Positions 1 through 10,795 are shown, counted from the stretch's first letter. The stretch: 64,000 bases of DNA from JAFGSI01 sp041287425 (GCA_041287425.1 JBEULG010000033.1:1-64000), one strand, 5' to 3'. A program made the numbers and translations. Notes: generated from the sequence alone by a model not told the origin.

Positions 1-225
1 TTTCGGACGGGGTCCCCGCAAGGGGATGCATTCGATTCCCGCCATCTCCACTTGTAACGGCAGGGGCAGACCTCGTTTCGGACGGGGTCCCCGCAAGGGG
101 ATGCATTCGATTCCCGCCATCTCCACTTGTAACGGCAGGGGCAGACCTCGTTTCGGACGGGGTCCCCGCAAGGGGATGCATTCGATTCCCGCCATCTCCA
201 CTTGCCGCAGCAGGGGCAGACCTCA
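1..225. repeat. Three tandem 75-bp repeats
   Basis: Units start at 1, 76 and 151. The first two are identical and the third diverges in its last 25 bases. The true start may lie before the window. Each unit holds the hairpin CCCCGCAAGGGG followed by ATTCGATTCCCGCC. Since 75 is a multiple of three, an open frame runs through, but the peptide has no family features and I do not call it coding. A related small hairpin (GGGGATAAATCCCC-like, near 231-248) follows copy three. Confidence 0.9.
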
Positions 226-305
226 TGGCGGGGAGATAAATCCCCGACCGAGAAGAATAACCAGTTCCAAATCAGCCAACCCTGAGGCCGCAGCCTCTCG
301 ACTTC

Positions 306-336
306 GAGGCCCGTTCTGCGGGCCTCTTTTGTTTTT
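306..336 (+). terminator. Rho-independent terminator upstream of dnaK
   Basis: The arms GAGGCCCG (306-313) and CGGGCCTC (319-326) pair around a 5-nt loop and are followed by TTTT-G-TTTTTT. It ends transcription coming from before the window and isolates dnaK from the repeats. No CIRCE (HrcA) element is visible between it and dnaK. Confidence 0.85.
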
Positions 337-442
337 TCTACATAGCGTTAACGTTTTTCTTGCATCCATCGGGTATGCTATGACCATCTGAACTCATTCA
401 GCGCTATTCGGCGCGTCATTTCTCACTACAAGGAGCGACCTC

Positions 443-2332
<1,890 letters not shown>

Positions 2333-2348
2333 TCTCTCCGCTCCCCTC

Positions 2349-2376
2349 AGGGCGCAGCGCCGCTGCGCCCTTTTTT
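2349..2376 (+). terminator. dnaK: Terminator of dnaK
   Basis: GGGCGCAG/CTGCGCCC hairpin with a 5-nt centre followed by TTTTTT, starting 17 nt after the dnaK stop. Confidence 0.88.
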
Positions 2377-2378
2377 GT

Positions 2379-2384
2379 TATAAT
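2379..2384 (+). promoter_or_regulatory. -10 box TATAAT, leaderless-type spacing
   Basis: A perfect TATAAT sits directly after the dnaK terminator and only 7 nt before the ATG at 2392. There is no Shine-Dalgarno, so the mRNA probably begins at or next to the start codon. Confidence 0.6.
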
Positions 2385-2391
2385 CCCTCCC

Positions 2392-3717
2392 ATGCGCAAA
2401 AGAACCCCCTCGCCAGCCAAAACTCTGGCCTTTCTCCTGATCGGCGCGGCCGTGATGATCGGCCTGTCCTTCCTGCCGCCCGTCAAACGCAGACTGAACG
2501 ACTTCTGGGTGGATGTGCGCTTCTTCTTCAACCCGCCGGCCGAAGTGGTCTTCGTCCCCACCCAGCAGGCGCAGTTGGACCTCCTGTCCACGCCGACCCA
2601 ACCGGAAAGCCTGCTCACACCCACCGCCACCCCCCTGCCGACCGAACTCGCCACGCCGACCCTCACCCCCACGCCTCTGCCGCTCTACGTGCGCCTCTCC
2701 GGCGTCGTCTACGTTGACCAGGCCAACCGCTGGAATTACTGCGGCCCGGCCAACCTGACCATGGCGCTCAAATTCTGGGGCTGGAGCGGCACGCGCGACG
2801 ATGTGGCCGCCGCCGTCAAACCGGGACGCAACGACCCCAACGAGGACTTCATCGAACGCGGCCGCACCGACGTGAACGTGATGCCCTACGAACTGGTCAA
2901 CTTCGTCAACGAACAGACCGAATTCCGCGCCCTCTGGCGCTACGGCGGCGACATCGCCCTCCTGCACCGTCTCCTGGCCGCCGGTTACCCGGTGGTGGTC
3001 GAAAAAGGCCACTTCGACACCGACTCCAGCGGCGCTTTCTCCTGGATGGGACATTACCAGTTCGTCACCGGCTACGACGACGCCGACGGCACCTTCCTCG
3101 TCCAGGATACCTACCACTACGGCCCCAACCACCTGGTCGCCTATGAGCAGTTCGAGGCCGAATGGCGGGCCTTCAATTTCCTCTTCTACATCGTCTATCC
3201 GCCCGAACGCGAAGCCGAGGTCTATGCCATCCTCGGTAACTGGGGCGACCCGGTCTGGGCCAACCAGCATGCCCTCGAAGTCGCCCGCGCCGACACCCAA
3301 TCCCTGACCGACCCCTGGGGCCTCTACTTCGCCTGGTTCAACGTCGGCACCGCCAACGTCCAACTCTACCAATATGCTGACGCCGCCAGCGCCTACGACT
3401 ACGCCTTCCAACTCTACGCCAACCTGGGCACCGATAACACCCAGCGCCCCTACCGTATGCTCTGGTATCAGACCGGCCCCTACTTCGCCTACTACTACAC
3501 CGGCCGCTACCAGGATGTCATCAACCTGGCCAACATCACCCTGGCCAGTTCGCGCTTCGGCCCCACCCTCGAAGAAAGCCTCTACTGGCGGGCCATGGCC
3601 GAATACGCCCTCGGCGACTACGCCTCCGCCTACGCCGACATGCGCCAGACTGTCTATTACAACCCCAACTTCGCCCCCGGCTGGGCCAAACTGCAAGAAT
3701 GGGGCCTCTCGCCCTGA
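2392..3717 (+). CDS. C39-like cysteine peptidase with TPR tail, membrane-anchored
   Basis: 441 aa. One N-terminal membrane segment (about 8-27) is followed by a Thr/Pro-rich linker (about 55-95). A peptidase C39-like (papain-fold) domain follows, with the catalytic Cys in NYCGPANLTM (Cys117) and the His in MGHYQFVTGYDD (about 221). The rest is aromatic-rich helical repeats resembling TPRs. The C39_2 domain alone is found in many extracellular proteins of Gram-positive bacteria and Chloroflexota; the substrate is unknown. The protein is expected to face outside with the linker as a stalk. Only 18 nt separate it from the SbcD-like gene, so they may be co-transcribed. Probably transcribed leaderless. 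Confidence 0.85.
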   Translation: MRKRTPSPAKTLAFLLIGAAVMIGLSFLPPVKRRLNDFWVDVRFFFNPPAEVVFVPTQQAQLDLLSTPTQPESLLTPTATPLPTELATPTLTPTPLPLYVRLSGVVYVDQANRWNYCGPANLTMALKFWGWSGTRDDVAAAVKPGRNDPNEDFIERGRTDVNVMPYELVNFVNEQTEFRALWRYGGDIALLHRLLAAGYPVVVEKGHFDTDSSGAFSWMGHYQFVTGYDDADGTFLVQDTYHYGPNHLVAYEQFEAEWRAFNFLFYIVYPPEREAEVYAILGNWGDPVWANQHALEVARADTQSLTDPWGLYFAWFNVGTANVQLYQYADAASAYDYAFQLYANLGTDNTQRPYRMLWYQTGPYFAYYYTGRYQDVINLANITLASSRFGPTLEESLYWRAMAEYALGDYASAYADMRQTVYYNPNFAPGWAKLQEWGLSP

Positions 3718-3735
3718 CGCCCCTGCGGAGACCCG

Positions 3736-4968
3736 ATGAAAATCCTGCACTTTGCCGACGCCCACATTGACATGGCCAACTACGGCCGCCACGACCCCGC
3801 CAGCGGCCTGCCGCTGCGCGTCCTCGATTTCCTCAAATCGCTGGATGTCATCGTCGAGACGGCCATCGCCGAACAGGTAGACCTGGTGCTGTTCGCCGGC
3901 GACGCCTACAAAGACCGCCAGCCGGCGCCCACCTTCCAGCGTGAATGGGGACGGCGCATCATGCGCCTGGCGCGGGCCGGCATTCGCACCCTCCTGCTGG
4001 TCGGCAACCATGACCTCTCCCCCGCCCTCGGCCGCGCCCACGCCATCCAGGAATTCGAGACCCTCGAAATCCCGCGCGTCACCGTCCTTTCGAAACCGGC
4101 TTTCCTGACCGCTGCCGACCTCGGCCTGCCCCTCCAGGTGATAGCCCTCCCCTGGGTCTCGCCCTCCGGCCTGCTGGCCGCCCTCAACCTGAGCGGAGAA
4201 GAGTCCGCCCGCACCTTCGAGCAAATCGAGCAGCGCCTGAGACAACTGGTCACCGAGTGGCTTGAGCGGGCCGACCCCGCCCTGCCGGTCATCCTGACCG
4301 CCCACGCCTCGGTCGAAGGCGCCCGCTACGGCGCTGAACGGACCGTCATGCTCGGCGCCGACCTGGTCCTGCCCGCCTCCCTGGTCAAAAACCCGCGCCT
4401 CGACTACGTCGCCCTCGGCCACATCCACAAAGCCCAGAATCTCAACGAAGACGGCCACCCGCCCGTCATCTACCCCGGCTCCATCGAACGGGTGGACTTC
4501 GGCGAGGCCGGCGACGACAAATTCTTCGTCATCGCCGAGGTCGAAAAAGGCCAGACAAAAGTCACCTGGCACAAACTGGACGGCATCCGCCCGTTCGTTG
4601 ACCGGCGCGTCCGCCTTACCTCGCCGGAAGGCGTCCCCGCCGCCCTGCAAGCCGCCCTGCCGCCGCCCGCCGCCCTCCAGGGCGCCATCGTCCGCCTGAC
4701 GGTCGAGTACCCGCGCCAGTGGGAGGCCCTCATTGACGAAGCCGCCCTGCGGGCCTGGGCCGCCTCCACCTTCGAATTCCACCTCATCAAACGCCCCCAG
4801 GCCGAGGCCCGCATCCGCCTGCCCGCCGACCAGACCGTCAGCAGCCTCAGCCCCCTCGATCTGCTCGACCAGTACTGGCGCGCCAGCAAGACCGACCCCG
4901 ATGAAATCAAAGCCCTCAACCGCCTGGCCGGCGAAATCATCTCCGACGAGGAAACTCAACCGGAATAG
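3736..4968 (+). CDS. SbcD/Mre11-like metallophosphoesterase (DNA repair exonuclease)
   Basis: 410 aa with the five calcineurin-like metal motifs in order: Asp8 and His10 (FADAH), Gly55-Asp56 (GDAYKDR), the GNHD motif at 90-93, a later His in TAHASVEG, and GHIHKAQ near 226. The C-terminal 170 residues fit the capping region of SbcD proteins. SbcD normally works with SbcC, an SMC-like ATPase, to cut hairpins and ends, but no sbcC is adjacent, so the partner must be elsewhere or this is a solo paralogue. The start gives MKILHFADAHID, typical of the family; GGAG lies upstream. Confidence 0.88.
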   Translation: MKILHFADAHIDMANYGRHDPASGLPLRVLDFLKSLDVIVETAIAEQVDLVLFAGDAYKDRQPAPTFQREWGRRIMRLARAGIRTLLLVGNHDLSPALGRAHAIQEFETLEIPRVTVLSKPAFLTAADLGLPLQVIALPWVSPSGLLAALNLSGEESARTFEQIEQRLRQLVTEWLERADPALPVILTAHASVEGARYGAERTVMLGADLVLPASLVKNPRLDYVALGHIHKAQNLNEDGHPPVIYPGSIERVDFGEAGDDKFFVIAEVEKGQTKVTWHKLDGIRPFVDRRVRLTSPEGVPAALQAALPPPAALQGAIVRLTVEYPRQWEALIDEAALRAWAASTFEFHLIKRPQAEARIRLPADQTVSSLSPLDLLDQYWRASKTDPDEIKALNRLAGEIISDEETQPE

Positions 4969-5061
4969 ACTTTCCCTGCAAAAAACCCGCATCGAATAAA
5001 GCGACTTCGCCGAACAAGATTCGAAAAATTCGCATGAATTCGATGCAAACAATGGTTCAAA

Positions 5062-5802
5062 ATGCGCTGGATTTACCTCTCTCCTCATTTTGATGACGCC
5101 GTCCTCTCCTGCGGCGGCCTGATTCATGCCCAGGCCCAACAAGGGCTGACGGTCGAGATTTGGACCCTCTTCGGCGGCGAACCGCCGGCCGGCCCGCTCT
5201 CCGACTTCGCCCGCCAAATCCACGACCTGTGGGGCACCGGCGACGGCCCCCAGACGGTCGCCCTCCGCAAGGAAGAAGACCTGGCTGCCGCCGCCCGTCT
5301 CGGCGCCGAAACGGTCCACTTCGACTTCCTCGACTGCATCTACCGCCGCGCTCCCGACGGCGCGCCGCTTTACTCCCAAAGCGTCTTCGTCGCCCCCCAT
5401 CCGCTGGATGCCGGCCTGCCCGAGCGCCTCGCCGCCGCCCTCGCCTCCGAACTCCTCGCCGAGGACGCCCTCGTCTGCCCGCTGGCCCTCGGCGGCCACG
5501 TAGACCACCTCCTGGCACGGGCCGCCGTCGAACGCCTCGGCCGCCCGCTGCGCTACTACGCCGACATCCCCTACCTGGTCAACTACCCCGAGTCCCTGCC
5601 TGCTGCAAGCGCCGGCCTGGAACGCGAGTGCTTCCCGCTGACAGAAGCCGACCTGCGCGCCTGGCAGGAAGCCGCCGCCGCCTACGCCTCCCAAATCGGC
5701 TCGCTGCTCAAAGTCGAGGCCAGCCTCGCCCAGGTCCTGCAAGACTACTGGCGTGAACAGGGCGGCCTGTGTCTCTGGCGGCCCGGCCGCCGCGCCGGCT
5801 GA
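5062..5802 (+). CDS. PIG-L (LmbE-like) family deacetylase
   Basis: 246 aa. The zinc-site motif of the PIG-L family is visible near the N terminus as SPHFDDAVLSCGG (His9, Asp11, Asp12), and the third metal ligand lies in GGHVDHLL (about 144-151). Family members remove acetyl groups from N-acetylglucosamine-type sugars, as in GPI, mycothiol, bacillithiol and lipoglycan pathways. The substrate here cannot be told. 93 nt separate it from the upstream nuclease gene and 27 nt from mutS2. No clear Shine-Dalgarno is seen, but this ATG gives the standard family start. Confidence 0.88.
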   Translation: MRWIYLSPHFDDAVLSCGGLIHAQAQQGLTVEIWTLFGGEPPAGPLSDFARQIHDLWGTGDGPQTVALRKEEDLAAAARLGAETVHFDFLDCIYRRAPDGAPLYSQSVFVAPHPLDAGLPERLAAALASELLAEDALVCPLALGGHVDHLLARAAVERLGRPLRYYADIPYLVNYPESLPAASAGLERECFPLTEADLRAWQEAAAAYASQIGSLLKVEASLAQVLQDYWREQGGLCLWRPGRRAG

Positions 5803-5829
5803 AACGCGGCGCCCGTCTCCTCCTGCCCC

Positions 5830-8274
5830 ATGGATTCCAAAACGCTCACCGTCCTCGAATTTCCCAAGATTTTAGCCCGCCTGGCGGAGTTCTGCGATTT
5901 TTCCGCCTCGGCCGAATTGGCCCTCGCCTTGCAGCCGACCGCCGACTACGACGAAGCCCTGCGCCGCCTGGCCGAAACGACCGAAGCCCGCAGACTGCTC
6001 TCCCTGACCGATCTGACCATCGGCGGCGCCCACGACATCCGCGAACAGGTCGAACTGGCCGCCCGCGGCGGCGTCCTCGAACCTCAGGAATTGCTCGACG
6101 TACAATCCACCCTCATCGCCTGCGGACGGCTGCGCCGCGCCCTGGAAAAACACGCCGACGATTACCCCCGCCTGACCGAGATCGCCCTGCGCCTGCCGGC
6201 CGCCCCCGACCTGGTGGAGGCCATCGGCCGCTGCATCGCCGAGAACGGCGAGGTGCTCGACAGCGCTTCGCCCCAACTGGCCGACCTGCGCCGCCAGGTG
6301 CGCCTCGCCCACGACCGGCTGATGAGCCGCCTGCAACGCTACCTGACCGACTCCGAGACCGCCTCCAAACTGCAAGACACCGTCATCACCCAACGCGATG
6401 GCCGCTACGTCATCCCCCTGCGGGCCGAGTTCAAAGGCCAGGTCAAGGCCATCGTCCACGACCAGTCCTCCACCGGCGCGACCCTCTTCATCGAGCCGCT
6501 GGCAGTCGTCGAACTCAACAACGCCTACCGCGAAGCCCAAATTGCCGAGCGCGACGAAATCCGCCGCATCCTGACCGCTCTCTCGGCTCAAGTCGGCGCG
6601 CTGGCCGGCCTGATTGCGCCCGGCGTGGCCGCCCTGGCAGAACTCGACCTGGCGTTCGCCAAGGCCAAATACGCGGAGGCAATCCGGGGGTCCGAGCCGA
6701 TTCTGCTCAAACCGGCGCCGAAGGACAAGAGTCAAACGTCACACACCGGACGTTCAACGTGCAGCCTTCCAACGGTAAAACTGCTCAACGCCCGCCACCC
6801 GCTCCTCGACCCGCAAACCGTTGTGCCGGTCACGATAGACCCGGCCCCCGGCACATTTGCCGTCGTCCTCACCGGCCCCAACACCGGCGGCAAGACCGTC
6901 ACGCTCAAGACCGTCGGTCTGCTGGCCGTCATGGCGCAGGCGGGTCTGCACATCCCGGCCCAGTCCGGCTCGGAACTGCCCTGCTTCCACCAGATTTTCG
7001 CCGACATCGGCGACGAGCAGTCCATCGAGCAGTCGCTTTCGACCTTCTCCGGCCACATGCGGAATATCATCCACATCCTGAAGAAAGCCGACCGCCGCTC
7101 GCTGGTGATTCTGGACGAACTCGGCGCCGGCACCGACCCGCAGGAGGGCGCCGCCCTGGCGCGTGCCATCCTGGCGAACCTGCTCGAACGCGGCGTCACC
7201 ACCTTCGTCGCCACCCATTACCCGGAGTTGAAGACCTTCGCCCACACCACGCCGGGCGTGGTCAACGCCTCGCTGGAATTCGATTTGCAGACCCTGCGCC
7301 CGACCTACAAACTGACCCTCGGCCTGCCCGGCCGCTCCAACGCTCTGGCCATTGCCGCCCGTCTCGGCCTGCCGCCGGCAATCATCGAGGCGGCGCGGGC
7401 AGAAATCAACCCCGACGACCTGCGGGCCGACAAACTCATCGGCGACATCCAGCGCCAGCGCAGGGAGACGCGCAAGGAACTGGAAAAAGCCGAGCGGGCG
7501 CGCGCCGAGGCCCGCCGCCTGGAGCGCGAACTGGCCGCCCGCCTGGAACAAATCGAAGAGGAACGTCAGCAGATTCTCGCCCAGGCGCGCGCCGAGGGCG
7601 AACTGGAACTGGAAGTGCTCAAAGCGCAGTTGAAGGCCCTCAAAGAAGAATTGAAACGGGCGCGTCAGCCGCTGGAGGCGCTGCAAGCGGTGGAAGAGAA
7701 GGTTGAGGAAGTCGAGGAGAAGGTCAAACAGCCGGTAAAACGGAAAAAGTCAAAGATCGAAAATCGCGCCTTGGGCGGGCCGCTCAAGGTGGGGGAACGC
7801 GTCCGCCTGGCGAACCTGAATACGGAAGGCGTCGTCGCTGCCATCAGCGGAGAAGAGGCCGAGGTCATGGTGGGCAGTCTGCGGGTCCGCGCCCGGCTGG
7901 AGGACTTGCGCCGCAAAGTAGAAGAGGAAGAAGCCGTCAGCGGTCAGCCATCAGCGAAAAAACGTTCTCCCGAACTGCAATCGTCAATCGCCAATCGCCA
8001 AGCGTCAATCTCCTTTGCTCCTTCCCCGGGCCTGGAACTCGACCTGCGCGGCCAGACCGCCGACGAGGCCCTCGCCCGCCTCGACGATTACCTCGACCGC
8101 GCCTTCCTGGCCGGTATGCCCTTCGTGCGCATCATTCACGGCAAAGGCACCGGCAAATTGCGCCAGGTCATCCGCCAGGCGCTGCGCGGCCATCCGCATG
8201 TCCGTTCGTTCGAGGAAGGCGGCGAAAAAGAAGGCGGCGCCGGCGTGACGGTCGTGAAGATTGCCTCCGCCTGA
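5830..8274 (+). CDS. mutS2: Endonuclease MutS2
   Basis: 814 aa. The MutS core and clamp are followed by the ABC-type ATPase with Walker A GPNTGGKT near residue 348 and Walker B LVILDELGAGTDP. A long charged coiled coil (about 535-640) leads to a KOW-like segment and a C-terminal Smr nuclease domain from about 734, with LDLRGQTADEAL and the GKGTGKLR signature. MutS2 suppresses homologous recombination and, in several bacteria, rescues collided ribosomes. Two odd insertions are built from short-sequence repeats: about residues 300-316 (6728-6775) and the linker at 7933-8011. The context does not decide between the two roles. Confidence 0.96.
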   Translation: MDSKTLTVLEFPKILARLAEFCDFSASAELALALQPTADYDEALRRLAETTEARRLLSLTDLTIGGAHDIREQVELAARGGVLEPQELLDVQSTLIACGRLRRALEKHADDYPRLTEIALRLPAAPDLVEAIGRCIAENGEVLDSASPQLADLRRQVRLAHDRLMSRLQRYLTDSETASKLQDTVITQRDGRYVIPLRAEFKGQVKAIVHDQSSTGATLFIEPLAVVELNNAYREAQIAERDEIRRILTALSAQVGALAGLIAPGVAALAELDLAFAKAKYAEAIRGSEPILLKPAPKDKSQTSHTGRSTCSLPTVKLLNARHPLLDPQTVVPVTIDPAPGTFAVVLTGPNTGGKTVTLKTVGLLAVMAQAGLHIPAQSGSELPCFHQIFADIGDEQSIEQSLSTFSGHMRNIIHILKKADRRSLVILDELGAGTDPQEGAALARAILANLLERGVTTFVATHYPELKTFAHTTPGVVNASLEFDLQTLRPTYKLTLGLPGRSNALAIAARLGLPPAIIEAARAEINPDDLRADKLIGDIQRQRRETRKELEKAERARAEARRLERELAARLEQIEEERQQILAQARAEGELELEVLKAQLKALKEELKRARQPLEALQAVEEKVEEVEEKVKQPVKRKKSKIENRALGGPLKVGERVRLANLNTEGVVAAISGEEAEVMVGSLRVRARLEDLRRKVEEEEAVSGQPSAKKRSPELQSSIANRQASISFAPSPGLELDLRGQTADEALARLDDYLDRAFLAGMPFVRIIHGKGTGKLRQVIRQALRGHPHVRSFEEGGEKEGGAGVTVVKIASA
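7933..8011 (+). repeat. mutS2: Short-sequence repeat inside mutS2 linker
   Basis: Interspersed copies of GTCAGC/CATCAGC and then CAATCGCCAATCGCC-like heptamers code for a low-complexity linker before the Smr domain. The composition is unlike the rest of the gene. A related stretch with ACGTC/ACGTT words lies at 6733-6775. Confidence 0.55.
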
Positions 8275-8316
8275 TTTTTCTGGTATATTTTTGGAAAACC
8301 TTATGGAGGTCGCCGT

Positions 8317-8559
8317 ATGTCGATCGACGATGCCATCAACGACCTGAAAGCCCGAATCGCCGCCGTCAGCCAGGCGGCCGAAATCAAGGTCGTCAAGATG
8401 TCCGAGGAGGAAGCCCGCATCAGCGTCTTCGTCGGCGCGGCCGAGGTCCAACCCATCCGGCAGGCCACCTTCCAGCCGGTGCTGGACTACCTCAACAACG
8501 ACGGCCTCGACATCCAGGTGCTGGTCTACGACAAAGACCATCCGCCGGAGATTGGCTGA
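8317..8559 (+). CDS. Small conserved-looking protein of unknown function
   Basis: 80 aa, acidic, soluble, no membrane segment, no cysteines. I do not recognise the family. A predicted helix (DDAINDLKARIAAVSQAAEI) is followed by alternating strands and an Asp/Pro-rich tail. It is clearly a gene: GGAGG lies 7 nt before the ATG, TATATT at 8283-8288 could be its -10, and a strong terminator follows at once. It therefore has its own transcription unit between mutS2 and the lyase gene. Confidence 0.75.
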   Translation: MSIDDAINDLKARIAAVSQAAEIKVVKMSEEEARISVFVGAAEVQPIRQATFQPVLDYLNNDGLDIQVLVYDKDHPPEIG

Positions 8560-8561
8560 AA

Positions 8562-8597
8562 AACGTCCGAAGCCGGCGCGGCTTCGGACGTTTTTTC
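8562..8597 (+). terminator. Strong rho-independent terminator
   Basis: 13-bp arms (8562-8574 and 8580-8592) around a GGCGC loop, ending in T6. It ends the 80-aa gene. Confidence 0.93.
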
Positions 8598-8649
8598 CCC
8601 GCCCCCGCCAGGTAATCTCATAGGGCATCTTTTGTGGAGAACACGATTT

Positions 8650-9519
8650 ATGCACGCCCGAAGAGCCTTGCTCTACATGCCCGGCGACGACCGGCACAAA
8701 ATCGAAAAAGCCATCTCGATTGGAGTGGATTGCATCTGCATGGACATGGAAGATGGCGTGGCCGCCAGCCGCAAGGCTGAGGCGCGCGCCGGCATCGCCG
8801 CCGCGCTGCGCGAACTGGATTTCGGCCGCGCCGAAAAACTGGCCCGTATCAACCGCCTCGGGTCGGGGCTGGAAGCCGACGACCTGGCCGCCGTCCTGCC
8901 CTTCCGCCCGGATGGAATCGTCATCCCCAAAATCGAATCCGCCGAGCAGATTCAGTGGGTCGCCGAGCGCATCGAGGCGGCCGAACTGGCCAACGGCTGG
9001 CCGGTCAACGCCATCCGCATCATCGTTGACGTGGAAACCGCCCGCGGCATCCTCAACCTGAAGGAAATCGCCGCCCATCCGCGCCTGGACGCCCTGATCT
9101 TCGGCGGCGAGGATTTCGCCGTCAGCATCGGCGCGACCCGCACGCCCGAAGCCTGGGAACTGTTCTACGCCCGCTCGGCGGTCGTCACCCATGCCAAAGC
9201 CTTCGGCTTGCAGGCCATCGACATGGTCACCACCGATTTCCGCGACCTGGAACGCGTCCACCGCGAGGCCGCCTTCGGAGCGCAACTGGGTTATACCGGC
9301 AAACAGACCATCCACCCGGCTCAGGTCGGGCCGGTGCAGGAAGCCTTCACCCCCAGCGACGAGGCGATCGCGCGGGCGCGGCGGCTGGTGGAGGCCTTCG
9401 AAGCCCACCAAAAGGAGGGCCGCGGCGCCTTCGCCCTGGACGGCGAGATGATTGACCTGCCGCTGGTGCGCGCCGCCCAGGGCGTGCTGGATCGGGCGCG
9501 GGCAGCAGGAAAAATATAA
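8650..9519 (+). CDS. HpcH/HpaI aldolase, CitE-like CoA ester lyase
   Basis: 289 aa. Motifs of the CitE / malyl-CoA lyase family are seen in order: LYMPGDD, the Asp-rich metal segment CMDMEDGV, VIPKIES, the GGEDFAVSIGATR loop and the GKQTIHPAQV stretch near the end. Family members cleave or form C-C bonds in acyl-CoA esters such as citryl-, malyl- or citramalyl-CoA with Mg2+. No citrate lyase alpha or gamma gene is adjacent, so a stand-alone malyl- or citramalyl-CoA lyase-like role is more likely than citrate lyase. The start at 8650 was chosen over 8632 because GTGGAG (8634-8639) precedes it at proper spacing. Confidence 0.9.
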   Translation: MHARRALLYMPGDDRHKIEKAISIGVDCICMDMEDGVAASRKAEARAGIAAALRELDFGRAEKLARINRLGSGLEADDLAAVLPFRPDGIVIPKIESAEQIQWVAERIEAAELANGWPVNAIRIIVDVETARGILNLKEIAAHPRLDALIFGGEDFAVSIGATRTPEAWELFYARSAVVTHAKAFGLQAIDMVTTDFRDLERVHREAAFGAQLGYTGKQTIHPAQVGPVQEAFTPSDEAIARARRLVEAFEAHQKEGRGAFALDGEMIDLPLVRAAQGVLDRARAAGKI

Positions 9520-9607
9520 GCCCGGCGCAAATCGCCGCTTGACGCAGACAGGCCGAAAGCCTGCCCCCTACTTCGATGCCAGAGAGAAATCTAAAAACAG
9601 AGCCGCT
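9520..9607. repeat. Short intergenic palindrome (CAGGC...GCCTG type)
   Basis: The gap between the lyase and the GNAT-like gene holds GGCG-CAAAT-CGCC and then CAGGC-CGAAA-GCCTG followed by CCCCCTAC. The second palindrome resembles the 30-bp units inside the sensor kinase at 59031-59120. Confidence 0.5.
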
Positions 9608-10747
9608 ATGATCGCCGTCCATCCCGTCCGCACCAGCCGTGAAAAAGCCCTCTTCCTGACCTTTCCCTGGAAAATCTACAAAGGCGACCCGCTGTGGGTG
9701 CCGCCGCTCCTGCCGGAACGCCGGAAAACCATCGACCCCCGGCAGGGCAAATTCTTCGAGGACGGCGCCGCCGAACTTTTCCTCGCCTGGAAAGACGGGC
9801 GCCTGGCCGGGACGATCTCGTGCGGCGAGGACCGCGCCGCCAGGCGCGCTCGCGGCTTCGGAGAATGCCAGATTGGCTTCTTCGAGTGCATCGAGGACTA
9901 TGCCGTGGCCGAGGCGCTCTTCGCCCAGGCCGAGGCGTGGGGACGCGCCCGCGGCTTGCGGCGGCTGGTCGGCACCTACAACCTCGACCGCGAGGACGGG
10001 CGCGGCGTGCTCATCGAGGGCCGCGACCGCCCTCCGGCAGTCTATTGCGGCCACAACCCGCCCTACTATCCGGACTTTTTCGAGCGCTACGGATTCGAAA
10101 AGAGCGGCGACGACGGCCTGGCCTACGCCATCGAAATCGACCTCCAGCGGCCTCCCGTCCGCCGTCTGCTGCGCCTGGCCGAGCAGATTCGCCGCCGCAA
10201 GCCCTACCTCCGTATTCGCGGGGCAAACCTGGCCGACCGCGACGGCGAAATCGAGCGCATCCTCGAACTGCAGAACCGCGGCCTGGCCCACTTTCCCGAC
10301 TTCATCCCCTACACGCGCGCCGCCATCGAAGCGATGGTCCTGCCGATGCTGGATGTCGTCGACCCCCACCTGGTCCTGTTCGCCGAAGTGGACGGACGCC
10401 CCGCCGGCTGGTTCCCGGCCGTCCCCAACCTGAACGAAATCCTCATCCACTTGAACGGTCTGCGCTACCCCTGGGACTATTTGCGCGCCCTGCGCTACGC
10501 CAGGCGCCGGCCGGAGAGTCTGGCCATCAAAAGCGTCATTGTCCTGCCCGAATATTGGGATACCGGGGTCGGCGTGTTGCTGTTTGCCGAAATGGCCGTC
10601 CGGGCAGCGGCGAAGGGCTATCGCTGGGCCGATCTGTCGCTGACCGGCGAAAACAACCCCGATACCCGCCCGCTGGCTTTGCGTATGGGGGCGAGAATCT
10701 ACAAGCGCTACCGGTTCTATGAAAAAGAAATTCCGCCGGCCTCCTAA
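9608..10747 (+). CDS. GNAT-like acyltransferase superfamily protein
   Basis: 379 aa. It resembles the YghO-type GNAT group: an N-terminal stretch with the family-like phrase IYKGDPLWVPPL, then LAWKDGRLAGTISC, a long middle with ARGLRRLVGTYNL, and a C-terminal acetyltransferase-like half with GVGVLLFAEMAVRAAAKGY. The substrate is unknown. The start was set at 9608 (MIAVHPVRTSREK) because the longer open frame would overlap the lyase gene. No clear Shine-Dalgarno is visible. I am sure of the reading frame, less sure of the function. Confidence 0.7.
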   Translation: MIAVHPVRTSREKALFLTFPWKIYKGDPLWVPPLLPERRKTIDPRQGKFFEDGAAELFLAWKDGRLAGTISCGEDRAARRARGFGECQIGFFECIEDYAVAEALFAQAEAWGRARGLRRLVGTYNLDREDGRGVLIEGRDRPPAVYCGHNPPYYPDFFERYGFEKSGDDGLAYAIEIDLQRPPVRRLLRLAEQIRRRKPYLRIRGANLADRDGEIERILELQNRGLAHFPDFIPYTRAAIEAMVLPMLDVVDPHLVLFAEVDGRPAGWFPAVPNLNEILIHLNGLRYPWDYLRALRYARRRPESLAIKSVIVLPEYWDTGVGVLLFAEMAVRAAAKGYRWADLSLTGENNPDTRPLALRMGARIYKRYRFYEKEIPPAS

Positions 10748-10795
10748 AAGCCCGAAGAAGCCCAAAAGCGGCTTGCCTCTGCCCCTGTTTCCGGC

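Noticed and set aside
1..225. CRISPR array
   Set aside because: The unit is 75 bp without distinct spacers: whole units are identical, with only three copies. CRISPR spacers would differ from unit to unit.
26..391. Repeat-coded 121-aa protein
   Set aside because: The frame stays open only because the 75-bp unit is divisible by three; no Shine-Dalgarno, no protein family features, and it runs into the terminator region.
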